Shown here one piece after another: positions 30,594 to 39,498 of a stretch of DNA of 60,319 nt. Within the stretch, counting starts at the first letter, position 1. Each line of letters begins with the position of its first letter. The DNA comes from Myxococcales bacterium (lineage in GTDB: Bacteria; Myxococcota_A; Polyangia; Polyangiales; Polyangiaceae): assembly GCA_016794345.1 (NCBI GenBank), contig JAEUKE010000057.1:1-60319 (forward strand), in the 5' to 3' direction. The notes beneath the pieces are model-generated. The model was not told where the DNA came from and made no database searches. It saw nothing but the letters and a program-made list of their open reading frames with translations. A program made the translations under genes and the position numbers.

Positions 30594-30613
30594 CCAAGCG
30601 CGCTAGCGCTTGG
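30594..30613 (-). terminator. Hairpin after the Roadblock-like gene
   Basis: CCAAGCGC-GCTA-GCGCTTGG, an 8-bp stem 31 bases beyond the stop of the minus-strand gene; read on that strand it is followed by GTTTGCGTG, a weak T-rich tail. Confidence 0.45.
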
Positions 30614-30644
30614 TTGAAGACCAGCAGCTCGCTTCACGAGCGGC

Positions 30645-31934
30645 TCAGCGCTTCTTCTTCTTCGCGACCGCCGCGAACCCCGTCGCGCCCTTGCCGACCT
30701 TGGGTCTCGGCGGGGTGATGGCGGAGAGCGCCTTGTGCCAGTCCTCGATGCCCGAGTCGAGCGGTCCGCGCCGGGGCCGCTCGCCGGACTCGGCCACGAC
30801 GCTCTCGGGCGCGGACGTGCCTGGCTCGACGGGCGCCGTGTCCTCGTCGGTCATGTCGGGCGGAGCCGGCATCTCCTGTGTGATCTCGGGATCCTGCTCG
30901 GCGATCGTGTCCACCTTGATCTGAGGGAGCGACGCGTCGCGCGGCTTGGAGTGGCCGACGATCACGGTCCGCTGCGGCGAGGTCGCGACGGTCGACGACG
31001 AGCCGGCGAGCGCGCGCTGCGCGGCGTCGAAGGCGCGCTTCAGCTCCTCGGCGGTCTCCGTGAAAGGCAGCGTCTGCCGGTCGAGCGGCTCGAGGTCGGT
31101 CGGATCGATCGCGGGCATCGACGCGAGCTCGACGCGTACGGCGGGCGCGCTCGAACGGGGATCGCCCTGGGGGACCTCGCTCAGCTCGATCTCCGCGATG
31201 GTGCGCCGCCCGATCGGCGCGAGCCCGTAGCTGATCTCGGGTGCGTCGCGGTCGACCTCGATCGCGGCGAGCGTGGAGCGGCCGACGACCGCCTCGCCCG
31301 ACACCGTGACCTCGGGCGGGAGGGGCGGCGGCGTGGGACGGCGGAGGTCGACGCCGATCGCGTCCGGCGGGGTCAGGAACGGGATGGTCCCGCGTTTCTG
31401 GATGACGTCGTCGAAGTCGAGGGCAGGGGGTGCCTGCGTCTTTCGGCCCGATCGCGAGGAGCCCTTGGCCGGCGGACGGTTCGTCCGCTTGCTGGTCGGG
31501 AGCGGCGGCGGCACGGTCGAGCCCTTCGTGCTGGGCTTCTTGCCGCGCCGTCGCAGGCGCTGCGCCTGCGCCGACTCCAGCAGCGCGTCGAGCTCCACCA
31601 CGGCGCGCGACACCGCGCCGCTCACCTGGTTCTGCTGGGAGTAGCTCGCCATGACCACGCAGAGGAGCGCCTCGGGTCTCGCGGCGAGGTAGACGTCCAC
31701 CGGCGCGGCGCCGCCGTAGGGGACGAGCGCCTGCCGAGGCAGCTCCAGGTGGCCGAAGCCCTTGCGCGCCTCGAGCAGCTCCTCGGCCAGGGCGACGATG
31801 GCGCCGCGGCCCGCCTCGGGCATGTCCTTGGGGGCGTTCGCCGTGACGAGCCGGCCGCGGCGGCTGAGAACGAAGGCAAAATCAGCCCCGGCCTCGGCGC
31901 ACGCGCGGTCGGCGATTTCGTCCAGAGTGGGCAC
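30645..31934 (-). CDS. Roadblock/LC7-like N-terminal domain with long disordered tail
   Basis: 429 residues. The first 115 residues (DFAFVLSRRGRLVTANAP, AIVALAEELLEA, ALLCVVMASYS) have the alternating pattern of a Roadblock/LC7 or MglB-like domain, the family that regulates small GTPases such as MglA in myxobacterial motility; this assignment is from pattern only. The remainder is Pro/Thr/Asp-rich and disordered, with repeated phrases such as RRTIAEIEL, RSTLAAIEV and RQTLPFTE that look like linear binding motifs or phosphorylation sites, and a basic C-terminus (VAKKKKR). No GTPase gene is adjacent. The prolyl-tRNA synthetase gene ends 21 bases upstream. Confidence 0.6.
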   Translation of the reverse strand: MPTLDEIADRACAEAGADFAFVLSRRGRLVTANAPKDMPEAGRGAIVALAEELLEARKGFGHLELPRQALVPYGGAAPVDVYLAARPEALLCVVMASYSQQNQVSGAVSRAVVELDALLESAQAQRLRRRGKKPSTKGSTVPPPLPTSKRTNRPPAKGSSRSGRKTQAPPALDFDDVIQKRGTIPFLTPPDAIGVDLRRPTPPPLPPEVTVSGEAVVGRSTLAAIEVDRDAPEISYGLAPIGRRTIAEIELSEVPQGDPRSSAPAVRVELASMPAIDPTDLEPLDRQTLPFTETAEELKRAFDAAQRALAGSSSTVATSPQRTVIVGHSKPRDASLPQIKVDTIAEQDPEITQEMPAPPDMTDEDTAPVEPGTSAPESVVAESGERPRRGPLDSGIEDWHKALSAITPPRPKVGKGATGFAAVAKKKKR

Positions 31935-31955
31935 TCAATCGCGAGTCTAACGGAC

Positions 31956-33515
31956 TCAGTAGGCTTTCGCGAACAGCACGCGTCGTTTGCTCGGCTGACC
32001 GGTGAAGATGCAGGTCCCGGGGGCTTCCGCCTCGGGCAAATCCTCGGGGATGTTGCGGATCGTCACCTTCAGCTTGTCCTTCAGCTCGGTCTCGACAGCG
32101 CCCTCGCCGTTCCAGTGGGCGAGGGCGAAGCCCCCGTGGATCTCGGCGCGGTCCTCGTTCTTGGACTTGGGCGTGAAGAAGTCGTCGAACTCCGCGCGCG
32201 AGTCGATCGTACGCGTGTGTTCCTTCCGGAAGGCGAGGGCGCGATCGAAGAGGCCCTTCTGCATGTCGTCGAGGATGGATGTGATGTTCGCGACGAGCTC
32301 GGCGCGCTTCATCGGCGCCTTGTCGCGCGGGCCGCGGTCGCGCCGGCTGACCATCGCGCTGTCTTGCTCGACGTCGCGCGGGCCGATCTCGATGCGGAGC
32401 GGGACGCCCTTCTTGATCCACTCCCAGCTCTTCTCGCCGCCGCGGATGTCGCGCGCGTCGACCTCCACCTCGATGGGGCGGCCGTGGTAGCGGACCTCCG
32501 CCAGCTCCTTCTTGAGCTTCTCGATGAAGCCCATGACGGCCGGCTTCGTGTCGTCGCCGCGCAACACGGGCAAGATGACGGCGTGGGCCGGTGCGAGGCG
32601 GGGCGGAATGACGAGACCGTCATCATCGGCGTGGGTCATGACGAGGCCGCCGACGAGGCGGGTCGAGACGCCCCAGGACGTCGTCCACGCGTGCTCTTCG
32701 GTCTCGTTTTTCGTCTGGAAGCGGATGCCGCTCGCCTTCGCGAAGTTCTGCCCGAGGAAGTGGGACGTGCCGGCTTGCAGGGCCTTGCGGTCCTGCATCA
32801 TCGCCTCGATCGAGTAGGTCTCCACCGCGCCCGGGAAGCGCTCGCTCGCGGTCTTGGGGCCCTTGTAGACGGGCATGGCCATGAAGTCCGCCGCGAACGT
32901 GGCGTAGACCTCGAGCATCTTGCGGGTCTCTTCCTCGGCTTCTTCCTTGGTGGCGTGGGCCGTGTGACCCTCCTGCCAGAGGAACTCCGCCGTTCGGAGG
33001 AAGAGGCGCGTGCGCATCTCCCAGCGGACGACGTTCGCCCACTGGTTGATGAGGAGCGGCAGGTCTCGGTAGCTCTGGACCCACTGCGCGAAGCTCGCGC
33101 CGATGATGGTCTCGCTGGTCGGCCGGACGATGAGCGGCTCCTCGAGCTTGGCCTTCGGATCGGGGACGAGCCCGCCGTTTTCGCCGGCCACGAGGCGGTG
33201 GTGCGTGACGACCGCGCACTCCTTCGCGAAGCCCTCGACGTGCTCCGCCTCCTTCTCGAGGAAGCTCTTCGGGATGAAGAGCGGGAAGTACGCGTTCTTG
33301 TGGCCGGTCGCCTTGAACATGGCGTCGAGCTCGGCCTGGAAGCGCTCCCACAGCGCGTAGCCCCACGGCTTGATCACCATGCAGCCGCGAACGGCGCTCG
33401 TCTCGGCCAGATCGGCCGCGCGAACGACCTGCTGGTACCACTCCGCGTAGTCCTGGGAGCGGGTCGGCTTGATGGCCGTCTCGGTCCCGCCCTTTTGCTG
33501 GGGCTGTTTGCTCAC
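31956..33515 (-). CDS. proS: Prolyl-tRNA synthetase, type 3 (archaeal/eukaryotic-like)
   Basis: 519 residues. Attaches proline to tRNA(Pro). It begins with the sequence typical of the short, editing-domain-free group (TAIKPTRSQDYAEWYQQVV, GCMVIKPWGYALWE), contains motif 2 (VVRWEMRTRLFLRTAEFLWQEG) and ends with a C-terminal Tyr (AKAY), as in archaeal-type enzymes, with the anticodon-binding and zinc-domain-like tail before it. The GTG start at 33515 has AGAGGGA upstream; the frame extends 21 codons further but runs into the neighbouring gene end. The N-formylglutamate amidohydrolase gene stops 10 bases upstream. Confidence 0.93.
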   Translation of the reverse strand: MSKQPQQKGGTETAIKPTRSQDYAEWYQQVVRAADLAETSAVRGCMVIKPWGYALWERFQAELDAMFKATGHKNAYFPLFIPKSFLEKEAEHVEGFAKECAVVTHHRLVAGENGGLVPDPKAKLEEPLIVRPTSETIIGASFAQWVQSYRDLPLLINQWANVVRWEMRTRLFLRTAEFLWQEGHTAHATKEEAEEETRKMLEVYATFAADFMAMPVYKGPKTASERFPGAVETYSIEAMMQDRKALQAGTSHFLGQNFAKASGIRFQTKNETEEHAWTTSWGVSTRLVGGLVMTHADDDGLVIPPRLAPAHAVILPVLRGDDTKPAVMGFIEKLKKELAEVRYHGRPIEVEVDARDIRGGEKSWEWIKKGVPLRIEIGPRDVEQDSAMVSRRDRGPRDKAPMKRAELVANITSILDDMQKGLFDRALAFRKEHTRTIDSRAEFDDFFTPKSKNEDRAEIHGGFALAHWNGEGAVETELKDKLKVTIRNIPEDLPEAEAPGTCIFTGQPSKRRVLFAKAY

Positions 33516-33525
33516 GAGGTTCCCT

Positions 33526-34320
33526 CTAGTGCGAGTCGTGCTGGGCCGAAAGACGATCGAGCGCGGCGAGCCCGACACGCGCGACCACCTCCGCCGCCCG
33601 GAGCGCGCCCGTCGTCGAGTCGATCAAGTCCTGTCGGATCTCCAGCAGGATGCCGGGCCGGCCCGGCCGCTCGGCGTAGGTGGGCACGCCATAGTCGCTC
33701 TGGTCGGTCACGTGGTACGGGCGGTTGTCCCCCACGACCAGCCCCGGCTCGGCCGCGAAGGCCTCGAGGTAGAAGGCGGCCAGGCGCCGGTCCTTCCCGT
33801 ACATGACGCCGTAGTGCCACGGCCTGTCCTCCCCGTAGAGGCTCGGCGTAAACGAGTGGATGCTGAGGATGACCGAGCGAACGCCGCGTGTGTCGCGGTC
33901 GGCGAGCACCCGCTGCACGGCGCGATGGTAGGGCCAGAAGAGCGCCTCTTCCCGCGCGGCCCGCTCGATCGGCCCGATGTCGGCGTTGCCGGGGACGGCG
34001 ACGTCACACGTCACCGCTGGGATGCTGGCGGGCGCGCCGGGCGGCCTGTTGCAGTCGATCGCGAGGCGCGAGTAGCCGCTCAGCACGAGCGGCGCGTCGA
34101 GCGCGGACGAGACCGCGCGGGCCACCTCGGCGGCGCCGATGTCCCATCCGATGTGTGTCCGCACCTCCGCGGGGGTCAGGCCCAGCGTCCCGAGCCTTCG
34201 CGGCATCCGGCTGGAGGCGTGATCGCAGAGCAGGACGTACCGCGATTTACCCTCGGGGTTCATCACCTCGAAGGCGGGAGGTTCGTCGGGGGCGAGCAGG
34301 GTCACGGGCCGGGTCGGCAT
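33526..34320 (-). CDS. N-formylglutamate amidohydrolase-family protein
   Basis: 264 residues. Family signatures: LLCDHASSRMPRRLGTLGL, HIGWDIGA, YSRLAIDCNRPPG and SIHSFTP, with the conserved His/Asp/Glu residues expected for a zinc-dependent amidohydrolase. In histidine degradation this family splits N-formylglutamate, but many members act on other formyl or acyl amino acids, and no hut genes are nearby. It reads directly into proS, which may be a transcriptional arrangement without functional meaning. The start ATG at 34320 is the only good one. Confidence 0.85.
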   Translation of the reverse strand: MPTRPVTLLAPDEPPAFEVMNPEGKSRYVLLCDHASSRMPRRLGTLGLTPAEVRTHIGWDIGAAEVARAVSSALDAPLVLSGYSRLAIDCNRPPGAPASIPAVTCDVAVPGNADIGPIERAAREEALFWPYHRAVQRVLADRDTRGVRSVILSIHSFTPSLYGEDRPWHYGVMYGKDRRLAAFYLEAFAAEPGLVVGDNRPYHVTDQSDYGVPTYAERPGRPGILLEIRQDLIDSTTGALRAAEVVARVGLAALDRLSAQHDSH

Positions 34321-34411
34321 AGCACGCTCGGCGCGCCGTGCCTTTCCATCGCAGCGTGCCGTCGTCGGTAGACCTCCGTGGTCTCCGGTCTGCTAGAGAG
34401 CCTGGACCTAC

Positions 34412-35917
34412 GTGACAGACGTCGTCGTCATCGGATCGGGGCCCAACGGGCTCGTGGCAGCTTGTGTCCTCGCGAAGGCCGGGCTCGACGTGTTGGTCCT
34501 CGAGGCCAAGATGGAGCCGGGCGGCGGCGTCCGCACGGCGGAGAACACCCTGCCGGGCTTCAAGCACGACGTCGGCGCGGGCTTCTTCCCGTTCGGCCGT
34601 CACAGCCCGGCGTTCGTCGATCTCGACCTCGAGAGCATGGGCCTCAAGTGGCGGCACGCCCCGATCGACAGCGCGCACCCCGCGCGCGACGGGACGTGTG
34701 GCGTGCTCGCGCGGGACGTCGCCCGTACGGTCGAGCTGCTCGGCGAAGACGGCCCCGCCTGGGAGAAGATCGCCCGCTGGTACGAGTCTGCAGCCGACAA
34801 GCTGTTGCCGGCGTTGCTCGAGACCTTCCCGCCGATCACGCGAGGCCTCGCGATAGGGCCGGCCACCATCGCGAAGCTCGCCTCCGTCGCCCTGTCGAGC
34901 GGGCGCGGCTTCGCCGAGCGCACGTTCCGGACCGAGGCGGCGCGGAGGATGATCCCCGCGCTCGCGCTGCATACGGACGTCGGACCCGACGACCCGCTCG
35001 GCGCCATCGTCGGGTTCATGCTGGCCGTCACGGGGACACACGGCGGCTTCCAGGTCCCGGAGGGCGGGGCAGGGATGATCACCCGGGCGCTCATCAAGCG
35101 GCTCCGCGAGTCGGGCGGGCACGTTCACGTGGGGGCGCGGGTGGAGTTCGTCATCACGGAGGGCTCGCGCGCCGTCGCGGTGCGCACGAGCACGGGCGAG
35201 GAGATCCGCGCGAGCCACGCGATCGTCGCCGACACCGCTGCGCCGACGCTCTTCCTCGAGCTCTGCGAGCAACGCGCGCTGCCGTCCACCGTCCTCGACG
35301 CGATGCGGAAGTTCCGCCGCGGCTTCGGGACCTTCAAGGCCGACTGGGCGCTGTCCGGCCCCGTCCCCTGGAAGGCCGAGGCCGCGCGAGAAGCGGCGGT
35401 CGTTCACACCGGCGAGAATCTCGATGACCTGGCGCGGTTCACGCGGGAGGTCCGAGACGGCCGTCTGCCCGAGGACCCCTACCTCGTGATCGGACAGCAG
35501 TCGCTGCTCGATCCGACGCGCGCGCCCATCGGAAAACAGACCCTCTACGCCTACTCGCGCGTCCCGTCCGACCTCGAGGGCGGCTACGGGAACGAGGTGC
35601 GCGAGCGGTTCCTCGACCGGATGGAGCAACGAATCGAGGAGCTCGCTCCGGGGTTCCGCGACCGGATCCTCGCCCGCGTCGCGTTTGCGCCGCCCGATCT
35701 CGAGGCCATGAACGAGAACCTCCTCGGCGGCGATCTGGGAGGCGGCACGGCCGACATCACGAACCAGCTCTTCCTCCGGCCGATGTTCCCGTACTTCCGT
35801 TACCGCACCCCGATCCGAGGTCTCTACCTCGGGTCTAGCTACGCCCACCCGGGCGCGGGCGTCCACGGGATGTGCGGGTACAATGCGGCCAAAGCGGTGC
35901 TCGCAGACATCGGGTGA
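34412..35917 (+). CDS. FAD-dependent oxidoreductase, phytoene-desaturase-like
   Basis: 501 residues. It begins with a dinucleotide-binding motif (VIGSGPNGLVAACVLAKAGLDVLVLE) and contains the CrtI/amine-oxidase-like features MEPGGGVRTAEN, the phrase GAGFFPFG and the C-terminal FAD-closing region (PIRGLYLGSSYAHPGAGVHGMCGYNAAKAVL). Such proteins are often labelled phytoene desaturases, but no carotenoid genes are nearby, so the substrate is open (carotenoid, retinoid-like or other polyunsaturated compound). The start is GTG at 34412. The lipoprotein gene starts 3 bases after its stop. Confidence 0.88.
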   Translation: MTDVVVIGSGPNGLVAACVLAKAGLDVLVLEAKMEPGGGVRTAENTLPGFKHDVGAGFFPFGRHSPAFVDLDLESMGLKWRHAPIDSAHPARDGTCGVLARDVARTVELLGEDGPAWEKIARWYESAADKLLPALLETFPPITRGLAIGPATIAKLASVALSSGRGFAERTFRTEAARRMIPALALHTDVGPDDPLGAIVGFMLAVTGTHGGFQVPEGGAGMITRALIKRLRESGGHVHVGARVEFVITEGSRAVAVRTSTGEEIRASHAIVADTAAPTLFLELCEQRALPSTVLDAMRKFRRGFGTFKADWALSGPVPWKAEAAREAAVVHTGENLDDLARFTREVRDGRLPEDPYLVIGQQSLLDPTRAPIGKQTLYAYSRVPSDLEGGYGNEVRERFLDRMEQRIEELAPGFRDRILARVAFAPPDLEAMNENLLGGDLGGGTADITNQLFLRPMFPYFRYRTPIRGLYLGSSYAHPGAGVHGMCGYNAAKAVLADIG

Positions 35918-35920
35918 AGG

Positions 35921-36655
35921 ATGAGGCACGCGGTCGCGGTTCTTGCGGTGCTCGTGGCGTGTGGCGGCTCGAAGGAAACGCCCGAGGCGGCGCCGCCGCC
36001 GCTGCCCACGTGGTCGGCCCGGCCGGCGGCGTCGGCCGCGGCGGAGCCCGCGCCCGAGGCCACTGCCTCGGCGCAGGCGCCCGAGCCCGGCCCGCCGGAC
36101 CCCGTGCCGCGGATCGCGCGGTCCATGTTCCCCGCCGATCTCGACCCAGCCCGCGCGCGCGTCGGCTGGATCCCCGCCAAGAAGTCGTTTGTCTACGCGA
36201 CCGGCGTCCGCGACGAGACGAAGCGGTCGAGCCTGACCCTCGTCGTTGCCTCGACCGACGCCGTGACGCGCCGCTCGATCGACGTGTGCGCCCCGGCGGA
36301 CTGCGCCGCCGACAAGGGCCGCGCCGAGCTCGATCGGGTCCTCCGGAGCGAGGGCCTGACTGACATGATCGTCATCGAGCCGATCCTGTTCCCGTTCCCC
36401 CCGAAGGAGGTCACGGTGGGGGCGATCGCCGCGCAGATCCGCTGGGCGAAGGACCACCTGGAGGTCGTGAGGAAGACGAAGGTGCAGAAGCTCGCGCCGG
36501 TCGAGGTGGCCGACCGCCCGACCGCCCAGCCCATCTCGGTGGCCGCCTCGCCCGGCGGCGAGGCGTTTGTCTTCTCCTATTCGGTCGGCAAGCAGCCGGA
36601 CCCGAACGCGGCGATGAAGAGCGTCGTGTACGCGGTGCCCCCCCTCGCGAAGTGA
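35921..36655 (+). CDS. Lipoprotein of unknown function
   Basis: 244 residues, MRHAVAVLAVLVACGG with lipobox VLVAC (Cys about 14), a Pro/Ala-rich linker (about 20-65) and a globular domain of about 175 residues with two Cys residues (VCAPADCAADKG) that could form a disulfide. The domain is not one I recognise. It starts 3 bases after the oxidoreductase stop and probably shares its transcript. Its last codons form the left arm of the hairpin element at 36639-36681. Confidence 0.75.
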   Translation: MRHAVAVLAVLVACGGSKETPEAAPPPLPTWSARPAASAAAEPAPEATASAQAPEPGPPDPVPRIARSMFPADLDPARARVGWIPAKKSFVYATGVRDETKRSSLTLVVASTDAVTRRSIDVCAPADCAADKGRAELDRVLRSEGLTDMIVIEPILFPFPPKEVTVGAIAAQIRWAKDHLEVVRKTKVQKLAPVEVADRPTAQPISVAASPGGEAFVFSYSVGKQPDPNAAMKSVVYAVPPLAK

Positions 36656-36681
36656 GGGGGGCCAGGGGGGTGAAACGGCGG
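36639..36681 (+). repeat. 43-base 3'-end hairpin element, copy A
   Basis: CCCCCCTC and GAGGGGGG form the stem, followed by a GGGGGGTGAAACGGCGG tail. It overlaps the stop codon of the lipoprotein gene. The second copy (39499-39541, minus strand) matches at 37 of 43 positions, with differences mainly in the loop, and also follows a gene end in the same orientation. Confidence 0.7.
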
Positions 36682-36727
36682 CACCTCCCTCAGGAACCAC
36701 GCGGCGTCCTCCAGCCTCGCGACTCCC

Positions 36728-37702
36728 TCAGCGCGCGGCCATCCAGCCTTCGATCAGCTCGGGCAAGAGCGTGAGGTGGGCGCAGTGCGCGCCCTTGTCG
36801 TCGCCGGCGTAGCCCCGCACGACGAGGCCTTTCTCCTTGGCGACGCGCCGCAGGGCGAGGCCCGTCGACCCGGCCTCGATCGGGGTCGACTCGACCGCGA
36901 GCGTCGTGAGGAGATACGTCGCCACCTCCGAGGTCGACGCGTAGCCGGGAGGGACGATGGCGCTGTGCGTGAGCGCCAGGTACCCGCGGCCCTCGAGCGC
37001 GCGCCGCCCGTAGGTGAGCACGGGCTCGAGCGTCACCGCGTCGATCTCCTTGGTCTTCTCGACCTTGTAGCCGGCGTGTAGCGAGTCGAGCAGGATCACG
37101 CCGGACGGCGCCGCGTCTTCCCCCAAGCTCGCGAGCAGCTCGCCGAGCGCGCCGTAGCCGGCGCTGAACGAGGAGATCACGACTCGGTCGGCTCGCACGG
37201 GGCGGCCCACCACGTCGGAGGCCGCGCCGTCGATGGCCGCGACGGCCGCGTCGAACGCCCTCCGGTCGGGGAACGTGCCCTTGTAGTCGCCGGAGAGCGA
37301 GCCGCGGTCCAACGTCGCGAGGACGACGGGCAGCGCCCTCGGGAGCACGACTCGCCTGGCAGCTTCCCCGCCGTGGATATGGATGACGAGATCGTACCGA
37401 TCATCGGGGCGGACGGCGGCTTTCCGGGTCCACACCACGAATGGCTTCGCGCTGCGTTTCTCGGCGTCGATGTCCTGGGGCTCGTCGAAGGAGCAGGCGT
37501 CGTCGACGAGGTGTGCGCTGGGCGGCGCCTCTGCGGGCGCGGTCGCGCCTCGTGGCAGCGGGGCCGCGGTCTGGGCGGCGGCGCTCTCCGTCGTCGCGGC
37601 CGCGCCGAGTCGGCTCGGCGCGGTGCGCGCGCCGTATGCGACGGCCACGAGCGCGCCGCCGAGGAGGACGAGATCGCGCGCCCGTGTGAACGTGGAGCTC
37701 AG
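36728..37702 (-). CDS. Secreted alpha/beta-hydrolase-like protein
   Basis: 324 residues if translation begins at the CTG at 37702, whose CTGA overlaps the kinase stop. This start gives a basic n-region and a hydrophobic core (LVLLGGALVAVAYGA), i.e. a signal peptide. There is no ATG, GTG or TTG that keeps it; the first usual start, GTG at 37648, would remove it. The mature domain has DLVIHIHGG, a nucleophile-elbow-like SSFSAGYGALGELLA and VILLDSLHAG, consistent with an alpha/beta hydrolase, and a His near the C-terminus (GAHCAH). Substrate unknown. It is probably co-translated with the kinase. Confidence 0.6.
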   Translation of the reverse strand: MSSTFTRARDLVLLGGALVAVAYGARTAPSRLGAAATTESAAAQTAAPLPRGATAPAEAPPSAHLVDDACSFDEPQDIDAEKRSAKPFVVWTRKAAVRPDDRYDLVIHIHGGEAARRVVLPRALPVVLATLDRGSLSGDYKGTFPDRRAFDAAVAAIDGAASDVVGRPVRADRVVISSFSAGYGALGELLASLGEDAAPSGVILLDSLHAGYKVEKTKEIDAVTLEPVLTYGRRALEGRGYLALTHSAIVPPGYASTSEVATYLLTTLAVESTPIEAGSTGLALRRVAKEKGLVVRGYAGDDKGAHCAHLTLLPELIEGWMAAR

Positions 37703-39414
37703 AAGCCGGGATCCTGCACGGCCGGGACGTTCGCCTTCGACGTCGGCGGCGGGGGAGGGGCCTTCACCTCGGGCGCGGCGGTCGGTTGGGCCTTCGCCTC
37801 CGTGGTCGGCGTCGCCGTCGGCGTGGCCTTGCTGCGCTGCGCGCGACCACCACCCGTGCTCGGCACGCTGGTCGTGCTCGCCTTGTCCGGCAGATCGTCG
37901 ACTGACAGATCCGTCCCTTTCGCTTCGCTGGTCGGGACCGGCGTCTTCCCATCGGACGGGCCAGGCGCGCCGTCTTCGGTCGGGCGGGGGGTCGCCGGTT
38001 CCGTCGTCGCGGGCGCCCGCGCGGGCGCGACGTCCGGGGCGCCGGCGGTGGGCTTGCCCATCTTCGCCACGGCGAGGACGCCCAGGCCGACGCCGCACGC
38101 GATGGCGAGCCCGATCGCCAGACCCTTGCCGGCGCGCGAGCGTGCGCCAGGTCGGGTGGTGGCAGGGGGCGCCGCGAGCGCAGCCAGGGTGGACGAAGAG
38201 AAGGAGGGCGCCGGCGGGCGCGTGTCGCGGGGCGGAGCGTCCGATGTCGGCGGCGTCGCGTTGCCCGGCTCGGCCGGCAGCGGGACGCCGAAGCCGCCCG
38301 GCGCCGGGACGGCCGCCGTGACCGCGCCGTCGGCGAGGACGGTCGGCGGCGTCGCCGTCTTCGTCAGCATCATCTCGGAGACCGAGTCCGGAGGTGTGAC
38401 GAGGGGGAGCGACGCGCGGCCGCTCTCGTCCATCTTCGTGGCAGCGTCGCGGATGGCTGCGCTTCGCTTGCGGTCGCGCTCGCCGAGGGTGGCGCGGACG
38501 AACGTGGCGACCTCCTCGTCGGTCACGCGCCCGCCGTCCTGCATCATCGCGAACTCGACCTCCGAGCCGAGCTCCGCTGCGGTCTGGTAGCGGCGGGCAG
38601 GGTCCTTCTGCAGCGCCTTGAGGATGATGCGCTCGAGCTCGTTCGACAGCTTGGGGTTCTTCACCCGGGGTGGCATCGGCGGACGCGCGATGATGTTGCG
38701 CATCGTCTTGATGTCGTTGTCGTCGAGGAACGGGTGTGTGCCCGTCGCGAGACGGTAGAGGATGATGCCGAGCGCGAACACGTCGGTCCGCCTGTCGAGC
38801 GCCGCGCCCTTCGCTTGCTCGGGCGACATGAAGGGCACCTTGCCCTTGAGCTGGCCTGCGCTCGTCTCGCCCGAGCGACCGAGCGCCTTCGCGACGCCGA
38901 AGTCCACGATCTTCACGACGCCGCTGGAGGAGACGAGGATGTTCTGCGGCGACACGTCGCGGTGAACGAGCTCGAGCAGCTGATCGCTGTCGTCGCGGAG
39001 CTCGTGGGCGGCGTGCAGTCCCGCGCAGGCTTGCGTGATGATCTTGAGGCCGATGCGGAGCGGGATGTCCGTGCCGTTCTTCCGCGCGTGTTTGGAGAGG
39101 GTGGAGAGCGACTCGCCGTCGACCCACTCCATCACCAGGTACAGCACCTCGTCCTGCTCGCCGAGGTCGAGGATCTCCGCCACGTTCGGGTGGTGGATGC
39201 GCGAGGCGATCGCCGCCTCGTCCAGGAACATCTGCTCGAACGACGGATCGTCCGAGAGGTTCGGGAGGATCGTCTTGATGGCGACCGTCTTCTGGAAGCC
39301 CCGCGAGCCGCGTTGCCGCGCTGCCCAGACGGTGGCCATGCCGCCCTGCGCGATCGGCAGGAGCAGCTCGTAGCGGCCGAGCAACGTTCCAGGAGCGAGG
39401 GTATGCGTGCCCAT
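37699..39414 (-). CDS. Membrane-anchored Ser/Thr protein kinase
   Basis: 571 residues. The kinase domain (about 12-290) is complete: Gly loop AQGGMATVW, Lys47 in VAIK, HRDVSPQN (Asp153), DFG (171-173) and the activation segment ending FMSPEQAKG. A Pro/Ala-rich linker, one membrane span (about 431-452) and a low-complexity Pro/Thr/Lys tail follow, with no known sensor domain. The ATG at 39414 has GGGAGG 7 bases upstream and removes 32 unconserved residues of the longer frame. It is typical of the many eukaryotic-like kinases of myxobacteria. Target unknown; the next gene is coupled to it. Confidence 0.9.
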   Translation of the reverse strand: MGTHTLAPGTLLGRYELLLPIAQGGMATVWAARQRGSRGFQKTVAIKTILPNLSDDPSFEQMFLDEAAIASRIHHPNVAEILDLGEQDEVLYLVMEWVDGESLSTLSKHARKNGTDIPLRIGLKIITQACAGLHAAHELRDDSDQLLELVHRDVSPQNILVSSSGVVKIVDFGVAKALGRSGETSAGQLKGKVPFMSPEQAKGAALDRRTDVFALGIILYRLATGTHPFLDDNDIKTMRNIIARPPMPPRVKNPKLSNELERIILKALQKDPARRYQTAAELGSEVEFAMMQDGGRVTDEEVATFVRATLGERDRKRSAAIRDAATKMDESGRASLPLVTPPDSVSEMMLTKTATPPTVLADGAVTAAVPAPGGFGVPLPAEPGNATPPTSDAPPRDTRPPAPSFSSSTLAALAAPPATTRPGARSRAGKGLAIGLAIACGVGLGVLAVAKMGKPTAGAPDVAPARAPATTEPATPRPTEDGAPGPSDGKTPVPTSEAKGTDLSVDDLPDKASTTSVPSTGGGRAQRSKATPTATPTTEAKAQPTAAPEVKAPPPPPTSKANVPAVQDPGF

Positions 39415-39498
39415 AGCGTCGCCTCCCTGTTCCTGGCGACTCTCTAGCCTAACAAAGAGCCGAGGCTGCCACCATCCCGCAACGGACGAGCCTTCGAC

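Larger units (their letters stand above)
30190..30644. other. Non-coding, hairpin-rich stretch
   Basis: 455 bases without a convincing gene between a plus-strand and a minus-strand gene end. It contains at least five separate stem-loops (30195-30213, 30261-30302, 30378-30395, 30440-30458 and 30594-30613), each listed below. Short open frames here show no ribosome-binding site and no codon pattern. It could hold an RNA or simply be a terminator cluster. Confidence 0.6.

Noticed and set aside
30735..33806. Plus-strand open frame of about 1020 codons
   Set aside because: Exact antisense of the Roadblock-like gene and proS; Leu/Asp/Arg/Ala-rich shadow without any domain.
34412..35917. Firm call as phytoene desaturase (crtI) in a carotenoid cluster
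   Set aside because: Only the general FAD fold is shared; no other carotenoid genes are nearby.
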